Of a stretch of DNA of 64,000 bases, positions 34,730 to 43,093 are shown one piece after another; position 1 is the stretch's first letter, and each line of letters starts with the position of its first letter. A program made the position numbers and the translations under genes. The notes under the pieces were generated by a model. The model ran no database searches. It was given only the letters and a program-made list of their open reading frames with translations, and had not been told where the DNA came from. The DNA is from Marispirochaeta sp. (lineage in GTDB: Bacteria > Spirochaetota > Spirochaetia > JC444 > Marispirochaetaceae): the NCBI RefSeq assembly GCF_963668165.1, contig NZ_OY764212.1:1-64000 (forward strand), in the 5' to 3' direction.

Positions 34730-36064
34730 ATGTTCAAGGTAATAGAGATAATAGATAGATATAAGATAAAGATTTCTATCGGTCTGATCCTATTGTACAT
34801 TATCGGGGTCGTTTCAATTATTAAGATACCGGAAGTCGGCATCCAGCATATAATTTTCATCTCTGTTCCCACTGTGCTTTTTTCTCTTATCCATTATGTT
34901 ACCGGCATTGCAATTGGCCTTATATCTGTGCTGATTGTTCTCATTACTCATTTTGAACAGCAGAAAGTAACGTTGACCTTGAATACATATGTCTTGTATG
35001 GCGTAGGGATTTTAATGAACACTGGCATGTCCTATCTCGTTGGAGGCCTGAAGGATGCCTATCTGCGGAATAAAAAGGCTTTTCAGGAAGTTGAACAGTC
35101 AAAGGCCAAATATCAGAAGGTTGTGGACAATATCCGGGAGGGGATGGTTATTGTGGATAGCAAGGGATCGGTAATTTTCATGAACCGTTCCGCGTCGGTG
35201 ATGTTGAATCTTCCTATTGATAATATCGGTTTCAGGTTCCTTGATGCTTTTAAGACAAGCATCCCCTTTGATGAGAATTGCGGAGTGGATGAGAATGGAC
35301 TTGGTTCGGTGACAGAGTATCTACTTGAATATGATCATCCGGAACAGGGGATCCGCCAGATAGCCATAGCTGAGACACCATATTTAAACAGGGAAGGTAA
35401 TATTTCCGGCAGCTTGAAGTTCATGCAGGATATCACGGTTGTGAGAGAAAAGGAAATTAGCATTGAACTCCTAAAAAAGCGGAACGAATACCTTTTTGCT
35501 GAGTTGAATGATAGAATCAGTAATAAGCTCAATGCGATCAACTCATATATTAACCTCTATCTCAGAAATGATAAGATCTGCAAGTCAGAAGGGCTGGATA
35601 AACTTGATGATATAATTCATACAATGGCTTTCATGAATTCCGAATTCTTTAAGAATTTCCAGCAGCAAACTGTTAATCTGGAAACCTGCATAGCCAGGAT
35701 TATACATGATCTATCTGAAAAGTATTATTACAGCTCGATCCATATACAATTAGATTTAACGAGAAAGGATGTCCACATTGATATAGCGGTCCCCTTCGGT
35801 ATGTTGTTTACGATCATAGTCGCTAATATCTTCCTGAAGCACAGGAACGAAATTATTAAACCCATGGTCTCCATAGATATGGGTATAGAACGTGAAAAAT
35901 GTGAAATCCAAATCGCTGTTGATACAAGAGATTTCTTTTCTGATCTGAAGGATGGAGAAAGCCGAGACATTGAGAAAGAGATAATTTCTGCGTTGCTTTT
36001 ACAATTTCATGGATCTCTTGAAACAGTCTCAGGTGCCGGCACTGCAATAAAGCTCATGTTCTGA
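34730..36064 (+). CDS. Membrane PAS-domain sensor with degenerate histidine-kinase region
   Basis: A 444-residue protein: four membrane helices (residues about 15-110), a coiled linker, a PAS domain (YQKVVDNIREGMVIVDSKGS... through GSLKFMQDITVVREKE, residues about 125-240) and a C-terminal region shaped like HisKA_2 plus ATPase. The usual phosphoacceptor segment HHRVKNNL reads LNDRISNKLNAI, so the histidine is gone, and the ATP-lid motifs are hardly recognisable. It may be a pseudokinase that senses a signal and acts through protein contacts. Neighbour of another kinase-like fragment in the same orientation. Confidence 0.65.
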   Translation: MFKVIEIIDRYKIKISIGLILLYIIGVVSIIKIPEVGIQHIIFISVPTVLFSLIHYVTGIAIGLISVLIVLITHFEQQKVTLTLNTYVLYGVGILMNTGMSYLVGGLKDAYLRNKKAFQEVEQSKAKYQKVVDNIREGMVIVDSKGSVIFMNRSASVMLNLPIDNIGFRFLDAFKTSIPFDENCGVDENGLGSVTEYLLEYDHPEQGIRQIAIAETPYLNREGNISGSLKFMQDITVVREKEISIELLKKRNEYLFAELNDRISNKLNAINSYINLYLRNDKICKSEGLDKLDDIIHTMAFMNSEFFKNFQQQTVNLETCIARIIHDLSEKYYYSSIHIQLDLTRKDVHIDIAVPFGMLFTIIVANIFLKHRNEIIKPMVSIDMGIEREKCEIQIAVDTRDFFSDLKDGESRDIEKEIISALLLQFHGSLETVSGAGTAIKLMF

Positions 36065-36082
36065 GTGATTCTTTAAGGTAGC

Positions 36083-36523
36083 TCAATAGTTATAGAAGAT
36101 CTCCACCTGGTCCGCGGAGGACTTATCGTAGTGTAATCTATCCAGAAGGGATCGGGTAAATCCTCCAAGCTCATATTGAACAATGTCCTCAAGCTTAACC
36201 CAGGCATATTCCTGAGCTTCATCATTCAGGGTTACCAATGAACTGTTGGTTCTGCAGAGATAATCAATGAAGATAAAGTGCCTTGGTTCATGGAAGGTAT
36301 CGCTGAAAATGCTTTCTTTGATTCCCAGCAGTTTCGCGGAATAGATCTCGAGTCCAGTTTCTTCATGGATTTCACGCCGGAGGGCGTCTTCCATCTTCTC
36401 ACCCAATTCTATGTGCCCCCCGGGGATGACCCATTTGTTCTCCCATTTATGTGATTTACACAGTAAGATTTTCCCTTCCGGGTTGAGGATTACCGCGCCG
36501 ACGGTTGGTTCTGGGTAGCTCAT
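36083..36523 (-). CDS. NUDIX hydrolase
   Basis: A 146-residue NUDIX protein with the complete box from GGHIELGEKMEDALRREIHE to ETGLE, including the REIHEETG core that binds magnesium. It hydrolyses a nucleoside diphosphate linked to another group; substrate cannot be predicted. Monocistronic, on the minus strand between two signalling genes. Small size and AT-rich codons are typical of accessory-region NUDIX genes. Confidence 0.9.
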   Translation of the reverse strand: MSYPEPTVGAVILNPEGKILLCKSHKWENKWVIPGGHIELGEKMEDALRREIHEETGLEIYSAKLLGIKESIFSDTFHEPRHFIFIDYLCRTNSSLVTLNDEAQEYAWVKLEDIVQYELGGFTRSLLDRLHYDKSSADQVEIFYNY

Positions 36524-36621
36524 ATAAGGAAGATGATATCAGAAAGCCTTGATAAAATGGAAGATGAAAGAACAGTCAGTATGTCAGTTAATTGAGAAAG
36601 CATATCAATTAAAGAAACGCA

Positions 36622-36649
36622 TTGATTAGGTGCGAAAATTGGATATAAT
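36622..36649 (+). promoter_or_regulatory. Promoter predicting a leaderless EAL-protein mRNA
   Basis: TTGATT (36622-36627), 16-bp spacer, perfect TATAAT (36644-36649). The ATG at 36656 is only 6 bases past the -10, at the expected transcription start, and no ribosome binding site precedes it. Confidence 0.6.
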
Positions 36650-36655
36650 AGTTTT

Positions 36656-38296
36656 ATGACAAACAGTAATATACCTAAGCAAATCCTCAAGGCATTGAGC
36701 CTTGGCATAGCAATTCTTGTCGTAACCTTCCTGGTATATAAAACAGGTGGAATCAAGCGCGTCTACTCTCATTCGATGTATCCAATAATCCTGCTTGCTG
36801 GTTTCTGGTTCGGGGTAAAAGGTGGTGTTGTCACCGCAATTGCAGCCGGCTTAATGCTTGGGCCGAAAATGCCAATGGATGTTACTACCGGTGAACTTCA
36901 GACTATTATCAATTGGATGTACAGACTATTCATATTCGTCGGTACCGGTGGAATATGGGGATCAATCGTTGATTACCTTCGATCCAGACTCGATATGCTG
37001 AAATGGGCAGCCACTCATGATCCAGAAACCGGTTTGGCAACGCTATCCCTTCTTGAGGATCATTTCGCAAGATTAAAAGCAGAACAGCCTGCAGATAATA
37101 GGATTGTCGTGTCTTTGTGCTCCATCGAAAACCACGATGAGATCGTGAGTGCCTTCGGCTTAAGATCCGGAGAATCCGTTATGCTTCAGTTCGCAGAAAG
37201 AGCAGAAAAGTATTGTCCGGAAGGATCGGTTATATTTCTTAAACGGATGGGGAAACTGATTGTTCTCATTCCTGCTGCTGGAAATGTGGAAGCGGATATC
37301 GCACCAAGAATCAGGCAGATAACAATGGAGCCTTTTAGCGTGGATGATATACCGATTCATCTTGAACTTTCTGTAGGCTTCATGCAAACCAATCTTGGAA
37401 CAGATGACTCTGCTCTCGAACTTGTTAGAAAGGCAACAATCGCTCAGGAAGAAGCACGGTATCTCGACAGCGAGTATGCAGTATTTACACGAAACCTTCA
37501 GGTAAAACCAATAGAAGCTATTTCTTTGATTGGTGAACTCCGGCGAGCCATAAACAATGATGAGTTATACCTTGACTATCAAGCCAAAGTAGGGGGAATT
37601 GACCGCCATCTTTTAAGTGTTGAAGCCCTGGTACGATGGAAGCACCCCCGGCTGGGAAATATCAGCCCTGGAGCTTTTATTCCTTATGCAGAAAAGAGTG
37701 ATTTAATAAATCCTATGACCGACTGGGTAATAGAGAAGGCGCTGCAGCAGCTTAAGCTGTGGCAGGGGCAAGAATTCTTTACCAGGATCGCAATCAATAT
37801 TTCCGCTAGAAACCTTCAAGCCGGCGATTTTGCCGACAGGCTCATGAAGCAGCTTGAGCGATATAATATTAGTCCTGATTCTATTGAGTTGGAAGTTACA
37901 GAATGGACCTTTATGAAGAATCACAAGACTGTACTGGAGACCCTTGATACGCTTTCAAAAATTCCTGTATTCCTTGCAATCGATGACTTCGGGACCGGAT
38001 ATTCTTCTCTTCAATACATCAATCGGATACCGAGTAATTCCATAAAAATCGACAGATCGTTTATCCAGCAGATTGATACATATCCAAGTGTTTTCCAGGT
38101 GGTCCGAGCCGCGGTGAGAGTCGGCCACGCGCTTGGTATGGAAGTAGTAGCAGAAGGCGTTGAGACGGATAGTCAGTACAACATGGTTCAGAAAGCTCGA
38201 TGCGATGCCGTACAGGGGTTTTACATCCATCGGCCGAGTAGTCCGGAGGAGCTATACAAACAGTTTGCACGTAAAGGAACCGGGCAAAGAAACTGA
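36656..38296 (+). CDS. Membrane protein with degenerate GGDEF and intact EAL domain
   Basis: A 546-residue protein: a membrane region of three or four helices (residues about 10-105, AGFWFGVKGGVVTAIAAGLM), a degenerate diguanylate-cyclase domain (GGDEF replaced near LKRMGKLIVLIP), then an EAL phosphodiesterase domain from residue about 290. The EAL motif at residues 323-325 (VEALVRW), NISARNL, ELEVTEW, DDFGTGYSS (from residue 443) and KIDRSFI are all present, so cyclic di-GMP hydrolysis to pGpG is likely. The AUG appears to be at the 5' end of the message. Confidence 0.88.
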   Translation: MTNSNIPKQILKALSLGIAILVVTFLVYKTGGIKRVYSHSMYPIILLAGFWFGVKGGVVTAIAAGLMLGPKMPMDVTTGELQTIINWMYRLFIFVGTGGIWGSIVDYLRSRLDMLKWAATHDPETGLATLSLLEDHFARLKAEQPADNRIVVSLCSIENHDEIVSAFGLRSGESVMLQFAERAEKYCPEGSVIFLKRMGKLIVLIPAAGNVEADIAPRIRQITMEPFSVDDIPIHLELSVGFMQTNLGTDDSALELVRKATIAQEEARYLDSEYAVFTRNLQVKPIEAISLIGELRRAINNDELYLDYQAKVGGIDRHLLSVEALVRWKHPRLGNISPGAFIPYAEKSDLINPMTDWVIEKALQQLKLWQGQEFFTRIAINISARNLQAGDFADRLMKQLERYNISPDSIELEVTEWTFMKNHKTVLETLDTLSKIPVFLAIDDFGTGYSSLQYINRIPSNSIKIDRSFIQQIDTYPSVFQVVRAAVRVGHALGMEVVAEGVETDSQYNMVQKARCDAVQGFYIHRPSSPEELYKQFARKGTGQRN

Positions 38297-38498
38297 CAGG
38301 CACATACGCTGTAAGGGTTACTTTGTGCTGGACTTATTGATATCAACTTAGAGTTAACATTGCGGTGAATATGGCTAACACTAGTAAGAGGGAATAGGTT
38401 GATTTAGAATAGCTACAGCCGAATCAAGTGAACATTAGCTGTATCCTGCAGGTGTAAACAGAACATCTGATCAATCGTATTTCTGGATATGATTTTTG
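38297..38498. other. Intergenic region, nothing recognised
   Basis: About 200 bp of AT-rich DNA between the EAL gene and the split binding-protein gene. It contains GTTAAC and GCTAAC words 20 bp apart but no foldable attC and no clear promoter. Confidence 0.3.
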
Positions 38499-38771
38499 AT
38501 GAAAACAATAGTTTTCTGGACCAATATATGTATCATCAGTCTTTGCATATTCTTCCATGTTGAATGTGAAGAACCTGGTATTCGAATTGTAACAGAAGAG
38601 TGGGCACCTTATAATTATATACAAGATGATAACCTAACCGGCTTTTCAGTGGAGATTGTAAGTGAGTTGATGGCTCTGATGGGTAAAAGATATGACATAG
38701 AATGAACTGCGCCCAATTGTCAAGACAGTTTTATAGGAAGTTTAAGGTGTACTCCTCCCTCCTGTTTTATT

Positions 38772-39614
38772 CTACGCTGCCAACGGCAGCGGGTTCTCCG
38801 TAGCGAATGATTGATGCATCTCTTCCGGTGTCCTGTACTCCAGCGACTGGTGTAGCCGTTCGGTGTTGTAGAACGTGAAGTAGTGTTCAATCCCATGATG
38901 TAATTCCACCATGCTCTCATATGACCGCAGGTAGATATCCTCATATTTCAATGAGCGCCACAGTCGTTCGACATACACATTGTCCAGTGCGCGGCCAACC
39001 CCGTCCATGCTGATCTCCACCTGGTGTTCTTCCAACACCGACAGGTAGGCCCTGCTTGTGAACTGGCTACCCTGATCCGTGTTAAAGATCGCCGGGACCC
39101 CATAGGTCTCGATCGCCTCCTGCAGCGCGGCAACACAGAATGACGGATCCATGCTATTCGAAAGCCGCCAGCTCAAGACCTTACGAGAGTACAGATCCAC
39201 TATAGCCACCAGATAGACGTGCCCCTGCGGAAGACCAATATAGGTGATATCACTGGCCCAAACCTGATTGGGATGCCGTATTTGCTTACCGCGCAACAAA
39301 TACGGATATTTCTTGTGATCGTTGCGTGCCTTGCTCAGATTTGGCCCAGGATATAATGCCCGCAGTCCAAAACGCTTCATCAGCCGCCTGACTCGTTTTC
39401 TGGTCAGGTGAGGATGCTCGGGTAACAGCACTCGTGATACTTTGCGATAGCCGTAAAAGGGGACCTTCTTGTGATACTCCAGAATGACTGTGAGATCCTC
39501 CAGATCCGTCTCTGTTCGCATATCTCGGCCTTTGCGGTAGTAGGAGCTCCGAGTGACCTCAAGAGTACGACACTGCTGCGCTATGCTCAGCTCGGGATGG
39601 TTCGGATCAATCAT
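38772..39614 (-). CDS. IS3-family transposase OrfB (DDE integrase domain)
   Basis: A 280-residue transposase. The N-terminal HTH_21 segment includes KVPFYGYRKVSRVLLPE and RKRVRRLMKRFGLRALYPG, followed by the retroviral-integrase-like core: D in VWASDITYI, D in FNTDQGSQFTS and E in NVYVERLWRSLKYED. The C terminus has YNTERLHQSLEYRTP. The start overlaps the orfA stop by 4 bp (39611-39614), where IS3 elements usually make an OrfAB fusion by a -1 frameshift. Confidence 0.93.
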   Translation of the reverse strand: MIDPNHPELSIAQQCRTLEVTRSSYYRKGRDMRTETDLEDLTVILEYHKKVPFYGYRKVSRVLLPEHPHLTRKRVRRLMKRFGLRALYPGPNLSKARNDHKKYPYLLRGKQIRHPNQVWASDITYIGLPQGHVYLVAIVDLYSRKVLSWRLSNSMDPSFCVAALQEAIETYGVPAIFNTDQGSQFTSRAYLSVLEEHQVEISMDGVGRALDNVYVERLWRSLKYEDIYLRSYESMVELHHGIEHYFTFYNTERLHQSLEYRTPEEMHQSFATENPLPLAA

Positions 39615-39913
39615 TCCGGATCTTTCCCGTAATACTCGCGGTGTTTTTTTTTGAGGAATTCGTTCACAACTGTCAGTTCTCCAACAGTTCGCAGCAGTTG
39701 GTCGCGCTCCTGCTCAAGCCTGCGCTCCTCTTCTCGCTTCTTATTAGGACGCTCGAAAGTCGCAGGAAGATTGTCCGGCAGCTGCTTTTTCCACTGCGAT
39801 ACCTGGTTCGGATGCACATCGTATTTAAGTGCAATCTGCTGTATGGTCTCCTGCTCCTTGATAGCCTCAAGTGCCACTTTCGATTTGAATGCGGTGTTGT
39901 AGCTCTTCCTCAT
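39611..39913 (-). CDS. IS3-family transposase OrfA (HTH protein)
   Basis: A 100-residue helix-turn-helix protein: YNTAFKSKVALEAIKEQET, then IALKYDVHPNQVSQWKKQL, then a leucine-zipper-like tail (RRLEQERDQLLRTVGELTVV) that mediates oligomerisation with OrfB. It binds the element ends. Overlaps orfB by 4 bp. Confidence 0.92.
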   Translation of the reverse strand: MRKSYNTAFKSKVALEAIKEQETIQQIALKYDVHPNQVSQWKKQLPDNLPATFERPNKKREEERRLEQERDQLLRTVGELTVVNEFLKKKHREYYGKDPE

Positions 39914-40611
39914 GGTACTACTATACCTCTCTGCTCCCTGGAAGGCGAGAGTTACACCTTAAAGGCACCCCCAGAAGCTGTCTCGTTTCCTGGGCTCATT
40001 ATAGAACTTCTTCCAGGGGTTAGAAGTAAATACATATTATCAAATGAAAAGAATGTGATTATGTTTACAGTATTTCGTACCCCGGAGCGTGAAGATCTAT
40101 ATAAATGGGTTGGGCCCATAGATTCCGGATCAATATTTTTCTACAAAAGAGCCGATAATCCATTAACAATTAATTCTATAGAAGATGCGAGAAATGTAGA
40201 CATTATTGCTTGCCGCTATGCTGGACTTATTCCAGACTTATTACGTTCTATGGGCTTTACCAATCTTGAAACCACAGCAACAGATAGCATTCAGATTTAT
40301 ACCAAATTATTACTGGGAAGATGTGATTTAGGTATCAGTGATACGGATTTAGGTGTTATTTATTATCTTAAGGAAATAGGCGTACCTACTAATGCATTGA
40401 CTAAGATTCCTGTAAAAGTATTCGAAGCAGAATTGTATATCGCATGCAGTAAAGATATGCCTGACAGTGTTGTCAGTGATTGGCAAAACACTCTCGAAAT
40501 ATTTAGAAATAGTGAGAAGTATAAAGAAATTCGTAATAAGTATTATCACTAAGATGCACTTAAAAGAAGCTCAAAGATATCTGAATACGTACGGCTCGGA
40601 GATTGGCAATA

Positions 40612-41373
40612 TTATAGCCATACAGCCCAATCACCATAGTCAAATGTTCCACTGCCGTGATGTAATTTTCCATCATGGTGTAACTGCTGAAAAGCGTTCC
40701 GCATTCTCATCAGAATCTCAGGGTGAATATCCAGGGAGTGATGGGCCGGAAAAACTCGCTTCACGGGAAGTGTCGCTATCCGTTCCAGAGATCTGAGGTA
40801 TGCTTCCGGGTCGGTTGATGGATAATAAGCAAATAACGTATCCTTATAAACCAAATCCCCGGTAAAAAGATATCCACGTTCATTTTCCCAGAAACACATA
40901 TGTCCCGGTGAATGACCAGCTGTATGATGAACCTGAATGCTGCGATTACCAATATCTATATATTCATTATCCTTCAGGACCCTTGTTGGATTTCCCTGAA
41001 AGAACTTATATTCATCGACATCATACCCTTTTGGAAGGTCACAACGGTCAACCACCATTTTTTTAATCTGCTGTAATGTCAGTGGGAATTCTCCATTAAG
41101 CCAATTTAGTTCATCCTGATGAGCGTAAAAGTCAGGAAAATATTCATGCCCTCCAATATGATCCCAGTGAATGTGTGTCGCCACAGCGGTTATTGGTTTA
41201 TCTGTCAGCTTGATTACTTCATCATGGATGTTGCAGATGCCGAGACCGGTATCAATCAGTAAACTATGTTCCGATCCATTCAGTAGATAACAATGGGTTT
41301 CTTCCCAATGACGATACTCGCTGATAATGAAAGTGTCATCATCAATTTGATCTATTGTAAACCAATCACTCAT
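40612..41373 (-). CDS. Metallo-beta-lactamase-fold hydrolase
   Basis: A 253-residue MBL-fold protein starting at ATG 41373, which has AAAGGAGT at the right distance; the upstream start at 41454 adds 27 unlikely residues. The metal motif HIHWDHIGGHEYF is complete, followed by HTAGHSPGHMCF, LFTGDLVYKDTLF and FPAHHSLDIHPE. Such proteins hydrolyse thioesters, lactones or phosphodiesters. The family branch is not specific enough to name the substrate. Minus strand, followed by the cassette-like genes. Confidence 0.88.
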   Translation of the reverse strand: MSDWFTIDQIDDDTFIISEYRHWEETHCYLLNGSEHSLLIDTGLGICNIHDEVIKLTDKPITAVATHIHWDHIGGHEYFPDFYAHQDELNWLNGEFPLTLQQIKKMVVDRCDLPKGYDVDEYKFFQGNPTRVLKDNEYIDIGNRSIQVHHTAGHSPGHMCFWENERGYLFTGDLVYKDTLFAYYPSTDPEAYLRSLERIATLPVKRVFPAHHSLDIHPEILMRMRNAFQQLHHDGKLHHGSGTFDYGDWAVWL

Positions 41374-41459
41374 GTGTACTCCTTTCTCACGGTTTCCTGG
41401 ATAAATATTATGGCAGTTGATTCTTGCGTATCGTTGCTGTTCAATATAGTGCATCCTTT

Positions 41460-41921
41460 TTAGAAGAATCGTTCATGGACAAAATTCTTTACCATTAAAA
41501 CGGTCTCAATCCCTGCAGGATTCTTCCCGGCAGGTTTACGATCAATAAACCCATTGTTTTCGTAAATATGTCTTGCACTCTTGCCAACATCGACTCCTGA
41601 TGCAAAAGTTGTGACATATATGTTGCCACTCCTCTTCAATTCATCTATCGCTTTTCTAACTAAATCTTTCCCTATATTATTGCCTCGATACTGTTTTCTG
41701 ACTGCTAACCAGGAAATCTCATTATTAGTACGATCCAATGAAACTATTCCGGTAATTACGCCTACATCATTAGTAGAACAGTATGCATCATTATTTTTTA
41801 TGGATTCTTTAATTCCTTCTTGAAACTCCTTTATTTGTACCATAGGGCCAAATAAAACCTCTACCTCCTCAGCTATTTCAATCCAGATCGGGTATTCAGA
41901 CTTTTTTAGCAGTCTTATCAT
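41460..41921 (-). CDS. GNAT-family acetyltransferase
   Basis: A 153-residue acetyltransferase. I use ATG 41921, behind AGAGGAAA, because the upstream start 41954 overlaps the previous gene and adds no domain. Core motifs are DRTNNEISWLAVRKQYRGNN, IGKDLVRKAIDELKRSG (acetyl-CoA loop) and ARHIYENNGFIDRKPAG. Acceptor unknown; many such cassette genes modify drugs or small amines. Just after the GGADGPT miniprotein gene on the same strand, and both could be one cassette bounded by the attC-like site at 42217-42326. Confidence 0.85.
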   Translation of the reverse strand: MIRLLKKSEYPIWIEIAEEVEVLFGPMVQIKEFQEGIKESIKNNDAYCSTNDVGVITGIVSLDRTNNEISWLAVRKQYRGNNIGKDLVRKAIDELKRSGNIYVTTFASGVDVGKSARHIYENNGFIDRKPAGKNPAGIETVLMVKNFVHERFF

Positions 41922-41938
41922 CGATTTCCTCTGTATAT

Positions 41939-42190
41939 TTATTTTTTGGAACACATAATCAATAAGTATATTCCTAATATAATTTCCAAGAATATGATAG
42001 TAATCGGGACCCAGATATTTCTCGATGAGATGAAAACGGCCGTTGGTCCATCAGCGCCACCGATTATTCCGATTTCAGTTGGGTTAACGTCAAGGGAGAT
42101 ATGAATAATCGCCTGGCAAACAGGTATAAAATATGCAAAGAGTAATAAAGAATTTACAAGAAACAAAAAAAGTATGATTATCTTTTTCAC
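41939..42190 (-). CDS. Small membrane protein with a GGADGPT motif
   Basis: An 83-residue protein with two membrane helices (residues about 3-25 and 58-79) joined by a loop bearing IGIIGGADGPTAVFISS. That motif is the one found in the beta subunit of sodium-pumping oxaloacetate/methylmalonyl-CoA decarboxylases, but here it stands alone in a much shorter protein. Such miniproteins are known in bacterial genomes without a function. It follows the attC-like site directly, as a cassette gene would. Confidence 0.7.
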   Translation of the reverse strand: MKKIIILFLFLVNSLLLFAYFIPVCQAIIHISLDVNPTEIGIIGGADGPTAVFISSRNIWVPITIIFLEIILGIYLLIMCSKK

Positions 42191-42216
42191 TTATGATCCT
42201 TCTGAACGATAGTCAC

Positions 42217-42326
42217 GTTTAACGTTCCGGGCGTATATGACTTTTGATGAGTGCCGAATGTGCCACAGGCCAAGGAGCGAGGCGACGCCGCATATACGAC
42301 CTGTTATGTGAAAATCTGAGTTAGGC
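42217..42326 (-). repeat. attC-like integron recombination site 1
   Basis: On the minus strand the site begins with GCCTAAC (42320-42326), a perfect RYYYAAC box, and ends with GTTAAAC (42217-42223), a perfect GTTRRRY box. Inside, CGTATATG pairs with CATATACG, and the centre contains GCCGAATGTG, shared with the second site. Length 110 bp. It lies 7 bp after the stop of the minus-strand gene 42334-43053, the place of an attC at the 3' end of a gene cassette. Confidence 0.75.
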
Positions 42327-42333
42327 GTACAAT

Positions 42334-43053
42334 TCATGAACCCTTTATACCCATCTTTGTGTTAGTGGAGATCAACCTCTTTCTTTCATTTATCGAAACC
42401 AACCGGCTTAATTCTTTCAATGACGTTTTTCCTACCCAGGTTCTGTTCTTATCAGTGCTTTCGCATAAATCGTGAGCCATTAATACTGCTTTTTCATGGG
42501 AGTTGTGATTCATTTTTCCAATCTCTCTCAAGGCCCAACTTATGGCTTTCTTTACATGAAGTCTTGAATCGTCACTGTAAAGCTTGATAAGTTCAAGATA
42601 ATTATCGATTTTCTCGTCATCAATATTTTTGAATTTAATAACGGAAGAACTGATTAAACAATAGGCAGCACGTTTTAAGTATACCTTTCTTTCATTACAC
42701 CAGTTAAAGATGAAATCTTCGTAATCGTCCAGGTTAATGATTAGATTTTTACAGATGTGATCGCATAGATCCCAGGAAATAACATCATCCATCAACTTCT
42801 CAACAATATTATGGTCTATCTCCCGGATATCCATAATTAATATGGATAAGAGTCGCGCCTCATGATATTTCGTTTCCCAGAGCTCAACTGCCAGCTCCTG
42901 AGAGATCCCGATTGATTTTCCAAGATTTCGAATATCCGATGTAGGTACACCTATACTGTAATTCTCCGGAATACCCATGCGAACAACATTCATCTTGTAT
43001 TTCTCAGTGCTCCGTTGTTTCAGTTGAGCGATTATCTCGTTAATCGATTTCAT
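42334..43053 (-). CDS. DNA-alkylation-repair (AlkD-like) HEAT-repeat protein
   Basis: A 239-residue all-helical protein. RMGIPENYSIGVPTSDIRNLGKSI, then WETKYHEARLLSILIMD, WDLCDHICKNLI and KKAISWALREIGK are typical of the AlkD/DNA-alkylation-repair family, which remove alkylated bases or bind damaged DNA through HEAT-like repeats. The start ATG follows AGGTGAAAA. It sits as a cassette: attC-like site at its 3' end, group II intron relic upstream of its start. Confidence 0.8.
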   Translation of the reverse strand: MKSINEIIAQLKQRSTEKYKMNVVRMGIPENYSIGVPTSDIRNLGKSIGISQELAVELWETKYHEARLLSILIMDIREIDHNIVEKLMDDVISWDLCDHICKNLIINLDDYEDFIFNWCNERKVYLKRAAYCLISSSVIKFKNIDDEKIDNYLELIKLYSDDSRLHVKKAISWALREIGKMNHNSHEKAVLMAHDLCESTDKNRTWVGKTSLKELSRLVSINERKRLISTNTKMGIKGS

Positions 43054-43093
43054 TTTTCACCTGATTTTTTTTATTATTGTAAAATGAATCTCC

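Larger units (their letters stand above)
38701..40000 (-). mobile_element. IS3-family insertion sequence, 1300 bp
   Basis: The ends AATGA...TCATT (38701 and 40000) are flanked by the 4-bp direct repeat ATAG (38697-38700 and 40001-40004). Imperfect terminal repeats extend about 50 bp, sharing GCCCA, GACAG and TTTAAGGTGTA in the same order. Two overlapping genes, orfA and orfB, lie on the minus strand in the usual IS3 order. Both frames are open and the target gene is restored by precise removal, so the element is probably functional. Confidence 0.93.
38499..40552 (+). pseudogene. Periplasmic solute-binding protein gene split by an IS3-family element
   Basis: The gene begins at ATG 38499 with a signal peptide (residues about 1-22) and IRIVTEEWAPYNYIQDDNLT, and is cut after the codon ATA at 38698-38700. 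Joining base 38700 to 40005 restores one frame: ...YDIELLPGVRSKYIL..., FTVFRTPEREDLYKWVGPI, and an end near IRNKYYH at 40552, 250 residues less the duplicated bases. This is a family 3-type (amino-acid-like) binding protein, similar to the stand-alone types found near cyclic di-GMP proteins. Because removing the element and one ATAG copy restores the gene exactly, the insertion is recent. Confidence 0.88.

Noticed and set aside
39641..40552. A 303-codon plus-strand open frame
   Set aside because: Its first part is antisense to IS3 orfA and its second part is the 3' half of the split binding protein; it is a junction artefact.
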